A stretch of DNA of 64,000 nt from Phallus indusiatus. Lineage: Eukaryota; Basidiomycota; Agaricomycetes; Phallales; Phallaceae. The stretch is from positions 372,001-436,000 of the forward strand of contig JAQFWX010000028.1 of assembly GCA_027605045.1 (NCBI GenBank). Direction: 5' to 3'. The translations under genes and the position numbers were made by a program. Of this stretch, positions 49,443-60,891 are shown in pieces. Position 1 is the first letter of the stretch; each line of letters starts with the position of its first letter. The notes under the pieces were generated by a model. That model saw nothing but the letters and a program-made list of their open reading frames with translations, was not told where the DNA came from and did no database searches.

Positions 49443-51852
49443 ATGTTATCCTCACCTCAGAAGGCTCATAGCCATGTTCAGGGTTTCGCAAGTGCTCCCG
49501 GTATTGCCACATACGATGCCAAAGATATTCGTCCTTTTTTGAAGGATGAGCTGAAGGGGCATATGCAGTTCAACAGTGACAATGTTCTTCGGCGTCTGGG
49601 CGTTGATAAAGTCAATGCCAATGTGGTACAAGATTGCGTCGATCGTTTGAACACCCATGACGCCGAGTCCAAAAAAACTCTTTTGGAACTCGTTGCCCTT
49701 GCTGACCGTAGAACTCCCAAAGAGGTAGATGATGAGGAAAGAGAAATGGAACAAGATGCCAAAAAGGAGAAGGTAAACTACAAGGAGATTAGTGGCAGAC
49801 GAGAAAGATTGATGATGAAGCCTCTCGTAAGTTTTTAGTCTTATAGTCTTTCATCGGATTACTAACGATTCTGCACCGTAGCATTCAATCTTTGAAATGA
49901 TAAGAGGATCTGCCCCTTCTACGTTTCGAAGAGAGTGGGTTTCCGTGAAAGATTCAAGGCTTAAATCCGAAGGCGATACATTCTCTTTTCCTGAAATTAT
50001 CCCGGATTTCACTGTCTGTGAGGCAGTAGGCCCAAGGAATCAAACATTCGAAGTTACCCATGGAAAACGCTTATGGCGTCGTCGACTGGCGTTCGTCGAA
50101 TTGAAAGCATCGTCAACGCAAGGCATACAGGTTGCCAATACTAATCCGCCCTCTGCAACAGATTTTACCGCTCAGGCTGCCGATTATGCTCGGCTTCATA
50201 TGTCTGCAAAGCCGTTCCAGGTGTACTCGATTGGACTGCTTATTTTTGGCAGAAATTTCTGCGTGGCTATATTCGACAGGGATGGTGTCGAGTTTTCGCC
50301 AGTCACGGACATGTGGACAGAGTTTGACGTATTCGTTCGTGTTATCAGACGTCTCTCATGCGATATGAATCCGTACGATTTGGGAATGGACCCTAATGTC
50401 GGTGAACTTCCTCTCGAAGATCCGTTCTCCAAAGCATGCCATCTTTATTCGCAAGAAATGATCCCGGCCAACCATCGCTCTCCCACGGCAGAGATTGAAA
50501 GACTTGCAAAATACCCTACATATTCCATTAGATTTGGTGACAAAACATATTATACAATCGGACTGCCTATTTGGTCGTCGTTGTCTCTGATGGGTCGCGG
50601 TACGACTATCTGGAAAGTTACGGATTCACCGGATTCGAACGTCGCTGCCTCGCTGTCAATCATGAAATCGGCCTGGAGAAAAAGTAACCGATCCCCAGAA
50701 TCGCTTATTTATGAGCATGTAAAGGCAAAGAAAATACATCTGGAACGAGAACAGAAACTATCGGGTGCACTACCGACATCGTTCGGGAGATCAGAAGGAT
50801 TGGTGGAGTACTCAAGTGGAGGGGATGCCTCGCTCCTAGACAGTCGTAAGCTCACAGCAGCAAATTTACGGGGATTGACAAGTCAAGAAAACACAACCGT
50901 TTTACACCGCGTTTTTTTCAAAAGCATAGGCCGCTCATTATGGGAATTCGACAACTTTTTGGAATTTTTCTTGGGCGTAAGAGCTGCGCTGGCTGGTACG
51001 ATTTTTTTACTCTCACGATTCAAGCGGCTTTTCTTATTGTGATGCATAGGTCATAAGTTCCTTGCTGATGCAAATATTCTTCACCGTGATATCAGTGTTG
51101 GCAACATCTTGCTTCCCGCAAATTCAGACGGTGATATTCCCGATGAGAAAAGGGGATTTCTGACAGATTTCGAGTTTGCTAGAATCGAAGACGAACATTT
51201 GGAAGCGCAGAAAACCATAGCTGTTCCTCCGGTTCGAACCCCGGAAGGAACCCTGACGCCTCCAACGACAAGAACTCATACAACCTGGTCATCTGTCCAA
51301 CGTGGTGCTCCTATGACGGTGCGTTCATGATATCTTCGATTAATGTATCTGTGATTAACAGCCACATAGGGTACTGTTCAATTTATGGCTTGCGGGCTTG
51401 TTCACGCCATGTCGCTTAACCAAACCATGAGACATGAACTGTGCCATGACATCGAATCTTTCGTTTGGGTCATTTATTATGCTACCCTTCGACGTTTGGC
51501 GTACGTGGAACGGCCTCTTCAAGATGTCAACATCCCCAAAGAAGCAACTACCGTAATAAATGAGGGGCTTAAGAATAGTTTCAAACGTCTATTTGGCCAT
51601 GTTGATTTGAAGAAGGTATCTTACGCAAGAGTGTCAGGCGAAGTCCCCGTCATGATGTTTGGATTACAACTTTTGAAGTTGCTCAGTCCTCCGCTAGTCC
51701 AGTTTTTCCATGACCTTCAGGACTATGTGGATATTGACACGAGACGTACTAAAAGGTCTATTGCTCACCCATTTGGCCAAGCAACGTACGACGGCTTAAT
51801 CCGCATATTGGATCAAGCAATCACGGGGCTCCGTCAAATCAATCAATACTGA
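49443..51852 (+). CDS. FunK1 fungal-type protein kinase, copy B, intact
   Basis: Four exons (49443-49826, 49882-50995, 51050-51318, 51370-51852) give 749 residues with no break, in line with the usual 700-800. The first intron has a textbook TACTAAC branch site. FunK1 kinases are a large mushroom family related to eukaryotic-like kinases; their substrates are largely unknown. The N-terminal half includes LKDELKGHMQFNSDNVLRRL, AQAADYARLHMS and FGRNFCVAIFDRDGVEF. The kinase core has GRGTTIWKV (about residue 367), a lysine in SIMKSAW as the probable beta3 lysine, the catalytic loop HRDISVGNIL (about 511) with Asp and Asn present, FLTDFEFARI in place of DFG (DFE), and HDIESFVWVIYY. The C-terminus ends LIRILDQAI. 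All catalytic residues I can identify are present, so it could be active. Confidence 0.9.
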
Positions 51853-52979
51853 AACCAATGTTTGTCAACCTCCCTTCCCGTCCACTTTTTGTAGTAATCC
51901 ATTGGATACGACTGGCTAGTGTGTGAAATAATGCTATCGTAATGCTCTTGTACTCGAATTATCTTTCTGATAGTAGAATATATTATGTGTGAACTCGAAT
52001 TTACAAGGCCTTATTATGATGAGTCGTGATCAGAGTGTCACAAAATTGTTCAACAGTCGCCTCTTGAATTCAAGTCGTCCATACTGTGTCCATTTTCGAC
52101 GTTCGTGTCCAAAATTCAAATACTCCTTGGGAACTCCGTTTCGCGAGACAGCCATTTTGGCCAGGGATATGCTTCCACATCGTTTGGAATTAAGGTTCTG
52201 GGACTGATGCTCGAGCTCTAAAACCCTTGACGCATAGTTAGCTGAAAATCGAGTGTTTATTACATATACGCAACGACAAGCTAGCATAATAGACACTGGC
52301 GGTTGTTGTAGGTTGGTAGGTCAGACAAGCTGCTCTTCCGACACAATTGATGAGAAAAGGGAGTACTAAACGATTAAAGCAGAATTTCATCCTGATGGGA
52401 GCCAGCATATTTGTGTACCACGCTGCCTGAAAAAGGCTATGTTGTCAAACTTATCAACCTTGGGGATGCACTCCGAGCGTTATTTGAATTCGTTCTGTGT
52501 TAATTTTCTTGTTACTTCAAATTTATCACATTCCTCATCCTGATATTCAACGTTCAACTTGAACTCCAGCCGTTTCCGATATGTAAGCGCTGACGCAAAG
52601 TTGATGAAATATCCTCTTTGGTTGAGCGCATACACATGATATGCACTGCATCAAAAAAATCAGTGGCTTCGTGCCATCAATGCTCGCTAGTTTTCGGAAC
52701 TTGTAGGAACTTGTACACATGGAGACAAACGCTTCTTCCGAAGCCGTGGCCCGGGTCAGTTTCTGGTTCAAAACATCTGTTTACACACCTACAAGATGCA
52801 CCGGTATTGATCAACACCGGTTGGTTTCCCAGTTGAGGCATGATCGTCATAGTGATGGAAAAGGAAATTACCAAGCGATGTACCGAATATTCCAAAATCA
52901 AATGCCAAATAATAAGGTATCAATTACATACATATGACAGCAAACAGGGTCGTAGAAATTGTGAAAAACGTGTTTTTCA
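51853..52979. other. Intergenic region downstream of FunK1 copy B
   Basis: No gene is supported. The first part resembles the flank of copy A. A GGAACTTGTA decamer is tandemly repeated near 52698-52717. Confidence 0.45.
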
Positions 52980-53947
52980 TTAATTCCTGAAGCGCGACAG
53001 CGGTTTCTTTAAGAAATCCAACGAAATAGAATTCGAGCCTGAGCCTGAATCCCAGGCGTCATCCTCCCCGCGTCTGTGTATGAAAACAAGAACTACGCCT
53101 GCAACGGTAACGACGAATCCAACAAGAGTCAGGTAAAAGCCTACATAGCACGCGGAATGTTAGATTGAAAATACGGGAACCGAGTTAGATAAGAAAATAA
53201 CCTGGTCCAAAAGAAGTAGAGGCTAGATTTGTGAGTTTATCAACAGCATGACGCGTTAGAATGTTAAGCGCAATATCAATCGCTAAGGCAATCAGTCCCA
53301 GAAGTGCTCCGACAGCGCCTGTTATGATAGCAATTCTTGGCGATTGTTCTCAGCTTTTGTCGCCCCTTAAAACCTTTTGTGTAAAGCACTTACAGTTGAT
53401 TTTGGACCACAATTGAGGTCACAAAGGCGACGAAAACAACAGCGGTAGCTATCGAGACAATTATCAAAATACTGAGTATCTATGAGACGATTCGATGGGA
53501 CACACGGCTCACCGATAGGATGAACAACTAGACCTCTAGTCCAACTGGACTCAACACCGGCACTTTGTTGTCCAGTGATGAGGTCTAATAAACTATCATT
53601 AATGTTTCAAACACCAAAAATGTGATGCATACTAGATTGAATGGTGGAATATCCATGTCCCAGATCCTTACAAACTGTAACTTCCGTGGAGTCTGAGCCC
53701 AATATGACGCAAACACCCCAAATACCGTACTACAGAAAGGAAAATAATGTGAAGCTTTTCAGGTCACGGGTAATTTAATAGATGAACGTACTCTGACTTC
53801 TTCCGAGGCTGATTCTCCCTTGATGGTCACGGTTGTGTGAACAATATCCACTGGTTTGAAAAATGGCACTGACACGGAGGCAACCAAGAGCAAGATAAAA
53901 GCTGCGAAGAAGAGGATAGTCCCAGACAGGCGCTTTATGTTTGCCAT
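52980..53947 (-). CDS. Sur7/PalI-family membrane protein
   Basis: The family is a set of four-helix plasma membrane proteins that includes Sur7 (eisosomes) and PalI/Rim9 (ambient pH sensing). The start MANIKRLSGTILFFAAFILLLV is helix 1. YGIWGVCVI with a Cys pair (VCVI and TVCKDLGHGY) matches the conserved extracellular GlyTrpCys-type motif. TRGLVVHPI precedes helix 2, and helix 3 is AIITGAVGALLGLIALAIDIAL. The last exon encodes helix 4 (LVGFVVTVAGVVLVFIHRR) and a Ser-rich, basic tail ending LSRFRN. Exons 53947-53792, 53729-53633 and 53584-53513 and the last two exons join cleanly. The junction between VVHPI (about 53515) and the helix beginning near 53480 does not: the GT donor and available acceptors give either a 33-base intron or the wrong frame. 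Either the intron model is unusual or one base is disturbed. Confidence 0.8.
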
Positions 53948-54689
53948 TTATGGAAAGTGTGAACAAACGAGCAAGCAAAGAAGGGGAGGGGATACTTGGA
54001 AAACCATTGTTCGAAACTAACCTTAAGCTTTTATGTTCAAAGAAAGAAGGCCGACAACGGATTGTAGTTAGACCTTAAGTCTATCATAATGGTCGCGACA
54101 TCGATTAGTTTCGTTGTTTTAACCCATAAGCGAGAACTCCTCCAAGAACGGTCTGCAAATTCACTAATCCCAAACAGGTTAATACGTATACACTCGCTTC
54201 TTCTCGGCAACTGAATTTTCAAATACATATCACCGTTTTTCGTTTCAGTTCTCCATTCCTGCAATCCAATAAACACCAAACATGTGATCTCCTCATTGTT
54301 CAAGCTAATGGCATGGGAAGGTGCTTGGTTTCCGTACGTGTGTGGCGTGCACGTGGATGTACGCGCATTTTTATCCGCCAGCAGCGCGCGCTCTATACCG
54401 TACTCTCAGACTCGGCTGTCATAGTCCGTGGACATTGGATTCTGCGTGCATCGACAAACAAAAGAAGTTTGATGCTTTATGTCACAGACACTCGAATTTG
54501 GACTGAAACTAATCCCAAATGGTATTATGATATCACAGGTTTCGGAGAATTACGATATATTAGCTGTATAGCGCTCAATAATCCTCTCAGGATTTACGAC
54601 GGACATACTGGACGGATACTAAGTAGACGCTATTGTCCGCGGCTGAATGTCTGACGCATTTCGATCAATACGATAAAAGTGCACGATAG
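53948..54689. other. Intergenic region, no gene supported
   Basis: Only short frames without recognisable motifs. Confidence 0.4.
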
Positions 54690-55810
54690 TGAAAATCAAA
54701 ATCGTACCAGCCAGTGCAGCCGCTACACCAATAAAAAATTACCAAACTCCCATAACTGACGTCCTATCCTCTTGAAAAGAGATGTGGTGTAGGACTATTG
54801 TATCATTCACTCGGTTTCCAGACATATTTCATAAGCTGGCTGTTGTGAGTTTACGCCCAATGAAGCATCCCCCCCCTCCCGAATATCCGACAAGCCCCTC
54901 GGATCTTCCAAATGATTCCATGGGTCGAGTTGACTGTTTGTAGGATTCGACTCAGCTCTTTATTACCTTTACGTGCTCGTGGATGAGGGATTCTTGCGTA
55001 CGTTCACTTCTTTGCCACGCCGATTTCATTATTTTCAACGAGTTGGAAATACTTTCCACCGAATCCGGTGAGTCCGTCACCTTCCATACACTCGTCCCTC
55101 GAAGCGAATGGAATACGTAAGATACTTGTCGAGTATTTCGCAGTCTTCTTCGCGAAAGGTTCGTGAGTTGTGTCTGCACACTTCGGAGGGGGGATGGTCG
55201 AGAGGAAGTTGTTGGACATTTGGGTCCATGCCCAGTTCGTACGGCATCATTTCGCAACAAATACACCTTATGACATGTATAAAGAGCCTTGAATTCTCCC
55301 ACATGACTTCAGTAGGAAAGAACTGGACACCATCCCTATCAAAGATGGCCACACAAAACTTCCTCCCGAAAACGAGCAAACCTATGCCTGCATACTTCGG
55401 AGAGTGGGTGATTGAGAGGAAGTTGCTTGACATTTGGGCCCATCCCCAGTTCGTGCGGGGTTATATCGCGACAAAGACGTCTGATGACACGTATGAACTC
55501 TCCCACATGTCTTCAGTCCGTCAAACTGCTCACCGTCCCTATCGGAAATGGCCACACAAAACTTCCTCCCGAAAATAGGTAAACCGGTTGAGAAAATTTG
55601 GAAGGATTTTGAGGACATGTGGAGGCGAGCGTAATCAGCAGCTTGGGCGATAAAATCTATAGTCTTGTCGTTAACCTGGAAACTTTGCTTTGACGATCGT
55701 TTCAGTTCAACGGATGCTGCAGTCGCGACGCTATAAGGGTTTGTCAATGCTAATTCAGTACGAGTTTGGACCCACAACTTGTTGGAATATATGGATATGT
55801 ACATAGAATA
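54690..55810 (-). pseudogene. FunK1 fungal-type kinase, copy C, decayed and internally duplicated
   Basis: On the minus strand, fragments in three frames match the FunK1 copies: IDFIAQAADYARLHMS (55670-55615), FGRKFCVAIFDRDG, MPYELGMDPNVQQL, GTSVWKVTDSPDS, SLIHEHVKVIK and a final LGV-like GVAAALAGT near 54690. The order follows copies A and B, but frames shift several times and the C-lobe with the HRD loop is missing. A segment of about 200 bases is present twice in tandem (about 55183-55373 and 55386-55576, offset 203; the block containing CACACAAAACTTCCTCCCG occurs in both). The copy is on the opposite strand from A and B. It is not functional as a kinase. Confidence 0.82.
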
Positions 55811-56127
55811 GAAAAGATTCTAGATGGGGCTCAAGATAAAGCTCATGGTGGGTGGAGACAAACCGCTCGTATTCGAGCTTTTCTGAACTTGAAAACTATT
55901 TATAACGCGATATCAAGCGTCAAATTACTCGCAGCGTAAGCGGTCGTGACGGGGATTGTCAGGGATTGTCGCTGGGGGAGACTGACTACTACACGATAGA
56001 CTGACCGTGAACCTCCGTGAACTCGTTCAACTGTGCCCGTCATGACATTGCCTCTACACAGGATGCAGATTGAGTATTTGAGTTTCATCCTTCCTACCTC
56101 AAACATTTCCAGCGATAAGCTTTCATC
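55811..56127. other. Intergenic region between kinase relic and GMC gene
   Basis: No gene is seen. A GGGATTGTC motif is repeated in tandem near 55955-55970. Confidence 0.4.
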
Positions 56128-58808
56128 ATGTCATTTTTTTCAGCACACGGCGGCCTTTTGAAGACAGTAGACCAAGTCGCAACGCCTTTATTTGATTCGT
56201 TTGATCTTGAAGAAGATTCAAAGGGAATACAGGAGTACGACTATATAATCATAGGAGGTATTTACTAGTTGACTATAATTATCGTTTTGTTTAAATTGTA
56301 TAGGTGGGACGGCGGGATGCGTCCTTGCACGACGTCTCAGCGAAAATCCAAACATTTCAGTTCTTCTTCTGGAAAGAGGCGACGCATCTGTTCCATGGCT
56401 AACGACAATCCCCTTGATCTCTATGTTCCGGACATTTAATAACAGTGCGATCCCCTATGTCGACAAGTGGTTTGGAACATGGCGAGAAGGGAGTGTGTAT
56501 GATAAAAGCGTAGATTATAGCAAGCTTCCTCCTGTCAATCCTTCTTCATATTCGCATATGATAGTTCCTCCAACCGGAACTACACGTACATCACGCCAAA
56601 TCCCTCTTTTAGCAGGAAAAGCCCTCGGAGGGACGACAAAGATCAATTCACAGCTTTATACACGTCCCTTTTCCGGTGAATTATTGCCGTTTGCAAAATA
56701 GTTTTCCAGCCCTAATTTCACACCAAAAACTCAAAGTTCGTTGAAAATTCTGGGACCACTTGTAAAAATTCAGGAAAATTATATTATGAATTATAGGATA
56801 CATTTGGTTCATGTAATAATTTTTGTGAAAGAGATATCTTTGAAAAGTACACACAGCTCACCATATGAAGTGCAGTCAAACTGATAATTTCATGTCTAAA
56901 AAATTATTCTATGAAATAGTTTTCATTCTAAAATTCAATGGATAATTTCCTTCAATTTTTACAAGTGATACCAGAATTTTTAGAGGACTTTGAAAATTTG
57001 GTGTAAAATTGAGGCTGGAAAACTATTTTGCAAACGGCAATAAATGGCTGGGCAGCTTCTTGTGGCGATCCCTCGTGGAATTATGAGAATATGAAAGAGC
57101 TAATGAAGAGGAGTGAGAATAACATCGCTGCAAGTGCAGCTGAAAAAGAGTACAGAGGTCAGGAGGGTAAGGTTTTTCAGTTGTTGACTCAGTTAAGCGG
57201 CTGTAATGTCTCCTTGCTAGGACCATGGATGACCCAAAAATACAATAGATTTTACTTCAAACCCGAAATAAGGTATGGTTCAAACTTTCAGCGAGACCTT
57301 GCTAGCTGTTTCTCATACCCAAATAACATGTCAGCGCCGCCAAAGCCTGCGAAGCAATTGGAATTCCACACATTACTCAATCTAACCATCCAAACGGACC
57401 AGTTTCAGGGATTTTCGACGTTGAAAGGACGATGGGCAAGCATGGAAGGAGAATCACCACGTTCGAAGCATTTTTGCCCATCGATGTTTTGCGAAAACGG
57501 AAGGCAAGGTTAACTGTGTGTACGGGGGTTGTGGCTAGTTCCATCAATATCCGTAGCCAACAGGGCGATTTGACTGCTAAGGGCGTGTTTTTGGAGCCTG
57601 TGTTGGCTAAGAAGACGAAGGCGAAGAAGTACTACGTTGCTGCCAGATGCGAAGTTATACTCTGTGCCGGTGCAACTGCGTCTCCCCAGCTTCTGATGTT
57701 GAGGTGTGTGTTTTGAAGTCTTAATTATTTACTCCAGTTTCAAGCTCATGAATCTCTTGAACAGTGGAGTTGGCCCTAAGAAACATCTTGAAAAAATGAA
57801 AATACCAATGGTCAAGGATCTTCCCGGGGTGGGTGCGCATCTCGTATGTATTATTTCATTACAGACAAAAAGAAAAAACAAGACTTAGATTTGCCTCCAT
57901 AGCAAGATCATGCCTCGACATGCCTGGTCTATTCTGTCCCTATTCAAGATTCCCTCCTACTCCTACAGAAAAAGCCCTTGAGAGCAATGACAGAAGCACT
58001 TAAATATTTGTTCTTCAAGGATGGGCTTTTTTTATTTCCTATACCACAATGTCTCTTGTTTACCAGATCGGCACTCTTGCATGATTCACAGCAGGGAAAA
58101 GGAGCTATCGAAGTGCAAACAAACGCCAGCGCCTCGCAGCTGGACGTGCGTATACCAGAAAACGTGCCTGATATTGAATTGCAGTCTCTAGCGGTCTTAG
58201 CTCCCTTTTTCTGTCCCCCCATTCCGAAACACAGAGGGTGCAATACAATTCATTGTCTCGGCCTGCAACCACACTCTCTTGGCTATGTAACCCTCTCTTC
58301 GCGCAATCCGCACGAACGTCCGAATTGTTCCTTAGGTCTTTTCACACATCCGGATGACTTGATTGTTATGCGGAAAGCTGTCAGACTGGGATTGAAGATT
58401 GCTACAACTATGAAAGAGCAGGGATATGATATCGATCCACTTTGGATTCCTCGTAGCGAGAACGACGAAGATTTGGACGAGTTCATTAGATTTGAGCCAA
58501 GATCTAATTTTCACCTTTCGTCGACTTGCAGGATGGCACCTGAATTTCCGGTTTTGAATGAGGACGATATTAATTGTGAGTTTTAATCTTGTTCACGACA
58601 ATTTTCGCTGATTGAACTTTATGGATTAGCGGCAGGTGTAGGCAAAACCCCGGGAGTGGTAGATTCGCGACTTCAAGTATATGGAGTCAAAGGGCTCAGA
58701 ATTGCTGATGCTAGTATTTTTCCTACCATACCTGCTTGTCATTTACAAGCGCCAGTAGTCCTCGTTGCGGAGAAATGCGCAGATATCATAAAGGCTACTT
58801 GGGCATAG
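56128..58808 (+). pseudogene. GMC oxidoreductase interrupted by a transposon
   Basis: GMC flavoenzymes oxidise alcohols, sugars or aryl alcohols using FAD. Exon 1 (56128 to about 56257) starts MSFFSAHGG and ends DYIIIG. After an intron, GGTAGCVLARRLSENPN gives the complete GxGxxG FAD-binding motif. Later motifs are PLLAGKALGGTTKINSQLYT, ITTFEAFLPIDVL, VILCAGATASPQLL (second GMC signature), GPKKHLEKMKIP, HLSSTCRM with the active-site region His, and a C-terminus IFPTIPACHLQAPVVLVAEKC with stop at 58806. After PFSGEL (56683) the frame meets a stop because a 357-base inverted-repeat element is inserted. Between about 57300 and 57440 my exon model also needs a frame change that I could not explain by an intron. 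The insertion alone should abolish the product unless it is spliced out, and it lacks GT..AG ends. Confidence 0.85.
56684..57040. mobile_element. MITE-like element with TA target duplication
   Basis: The element begins TTGCCGTTTGCAAAATAGTT and ends with its reverse complement, CTATTTTGCAAACGGCAA. The inverted repeats extend about 40 bases with a few mismatches (through CCAGCC and the ATTT..CACACC region). It is flanked by TA on both sides (56682-56683 and 57041-57042), as expected for Tc1/mariner-type insertions. It is 357 bases, AT-rich, and has no open frame of note. It sits inside the GMC oxidoreductase coding sequence, and taking out the element plus one TA rejoins the flanking codons in frame (GEL then NGW). 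Confidence 0.93.
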
Positions 58809-59255
58809 GGTGAAATTGACTTGTTCATCCCGAGGTCATATCTATTTATTTTATCTTAATCTCAAATAGTTCTGATTTACAATATATTATCTATATAATT
58901 TAACGAAACAATACCCAGACTGAAGACCGCATGATTTCCAGCAATTGCGACAATTGCGACAGCCGTTCTTATGTTGTTCATGACGGATGTATAGCGTGTT
59001 TTTGATAAAGGTCCTTATTGGTATATACGTTCTTTGAGTTCACTCAACCTCTTGAAATACGGCAATAGATTCCCGACTGCCGGGACAAGTGTTGATTTGA
59101 ATAACATTTGTATAATGAACATAAGTAATCCTATTAAATGTGAACATATTTTATCAAATTTATCTGACGAATCATTATAGCACCTGCCCATTTCCACTTA
59201 TTTCAAACTCTGAATTCAAGCAATCAGAAATCACATGAGTAGCCAAAATCAAAAT
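58809..59255. other. Convergent 3' intergenic region
   Basis: AT-rich DNA between two convergent genes, with no gene supported. A possible third exon of the minus-strand gene could lie at about 59215-59170. Confidence 0.45.
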
Positions 59256-60456
59256 TCACACACCAATTGGGCATATGGCAGACGCGTACATCACAAGATC
59301 AATATCTTTGATAATTTCTTTGTCTCCTTTGCTGCTGCTGTGACGAAGTCCTAAGAAGGATCGATCCGGACTCCCAAGTAAAGATGAACGTGAAGGCGAA
59401 ATAAGATCTTGCCATGTTTCTATTATCTGTTCAATTTGGGATTTACGTTTGTCGTGTTCTTCTTTGTTTGTTTCAACTGTCGGAAAGATACATGCTAAAC
59501 CCAATGCTAGACCGAATTCTCGGAAGGGCAGTCGTCCGCCAAGAGGATTTTCCGTTTTGTTGAAATAATTCACGCAAAACAGTGCGTCTAAACACGACAT
59601 ATTTTAGGCAGATAAAGCTAAGAGGCCGCCGTAATTACGCACCGACATCGTCTGAATAACTTTTCTTCAAGTGCTTGGCCCAGTTTTCGTCCTTGAGATC
59701 GGCGAAATAGTGGGCGATCCAAAGGCCCATGCCAAGGTCAAGCGGATCCTTGTGCCGAGATCTTCGAGGAATGTGGTTCTCAACGATCATTTTCAGATCA
59801 TTGATCTCCTTAGAGAGGATATTGGGATCCTGTCTATTTGCTTCCTGGAGCAAGGTGTACGCCAGGTAGCCTTGCGCGGCGTCCATATTGCCCTCGTGAG
59901 ATACAAGAACATCCGTTAGATCCGTATTCATCTTCCATACGATCTTTGGGCAAGGCCTTCCTTCACTACGGACTAAAAACTTGGGATGAACGGCTTGCAC
60001 GAGCTCGATGCCGAGATCATTGTACACGGTCTTATTCGTGACTTTTGAAAGTCTGTTGAGAGCAAACATCCATACTGTCAGGTAGTGATAGTATTGGCCA
60101 TCGCTATCCATGCCACTAGCCGGAATCTTTCCGATACGTAGTCCACCCCGTAGAGGATGTTCTTCGCTTGCTCCAGGAAGACGTCTCGTTTGATCCCGCG
60201 TTGAACCCAAAACATTATGGACGATCCGGACAAGACGTTCAGCTAGGACAAGATACCTCGAATCTCGCGTTACACGATACAACGAAATGAAGTTGCAAAC
60301 GGCGAAAGCGTCCGTCCAAAGATACCGGCCATTGTGGCCGTGCGGGTTGGGAGGAAAGGCGTAATTGTTTAGCGCCGTGATGTCTTTCTCAAAGTCGCCG
60401 TAGACTCGCTTCATGGCTTCAATTGCCTTTGGGAGATGCTTATTGTTGGATGTCAT
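59256..60456 (-). CDS. Six-hairpin glycosidase-like protein
   Basis: Two exons, 60456-59643 and 59587-59256, join in frame and give 381 residues. The sequence has the pattern of an alpha/alpha barrel: NGRYLWTDAFAVCNFISLYR, RYLVLAERLVRIVHNVLG, SDGQYYHYLTVWMFALNRL, NMDAAQGYLAYTLLQEA, LGMGLWIAHYF and PFREFGLALGLACIF, with Trp/Asp/Tyr-rich loops lining a presumed pocket. Such proteins are annotated in mushrooms as six-hairpin glycosidase-like, and the substrate is unknown. No signal peptide is present (MTSNNKHLPKAIEAM), so it is probably cytosolic. The model ends at TGA 59256, but a GTGTGT donor lies directly before it and a short alternative last exon (ending QVL) is possible downstream. Confidence 0.78.
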
Positions 60457-60891
60457 GGTCGAGGTTTAGGATTGTTTTCCTTCAGTATATTTCATGAGTT
60501 GAGGCTCTGCGGAATAACCTTCATCATCCTGGATAATCTGACGTCACCCATCGTGACGGTGGTGAGCTCTCTCGCTCGTTTGAAGTTATGAAATTTTTCT
60601 TCGAACAGGAATAGGAATTTTTATAATTAGGGTTTTGAGTGAGACTCGCGGCTCAACTTTCAGCGGGCGCATAACAAAAATGGCTTCAGATGAAACAGGC
60701 CAACAAACTATTGTTTTATTTATGAGGGCGTGTATACCCCAATCTGTAAAACCAGTCAGGTATTCTATTTTATAATACATAATCCTCTATTTTCATGATA
60801 TGAAATGTGACGAAACACTCGTCATAGTTCTGGATTCAGAATCTCAGACAAATGAACATTGAAAAATGGGTTGTTTACTCTTGTTGCCCAT
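60457..60891. other. Intergenic region, no gene supported
   Basis: Contains the 5' flank of the six-hairpin gene and the 3' flank of the P450 gene; short frames only. Confidence 0.45.

Noticed and set aside
56700..57030. The insert in the GMC gene as an ordinary intron
   Set aside because: It lacks GT..AG at its borders, is far longer than the local introns and has 40-base inverted repeats with TA duplication.
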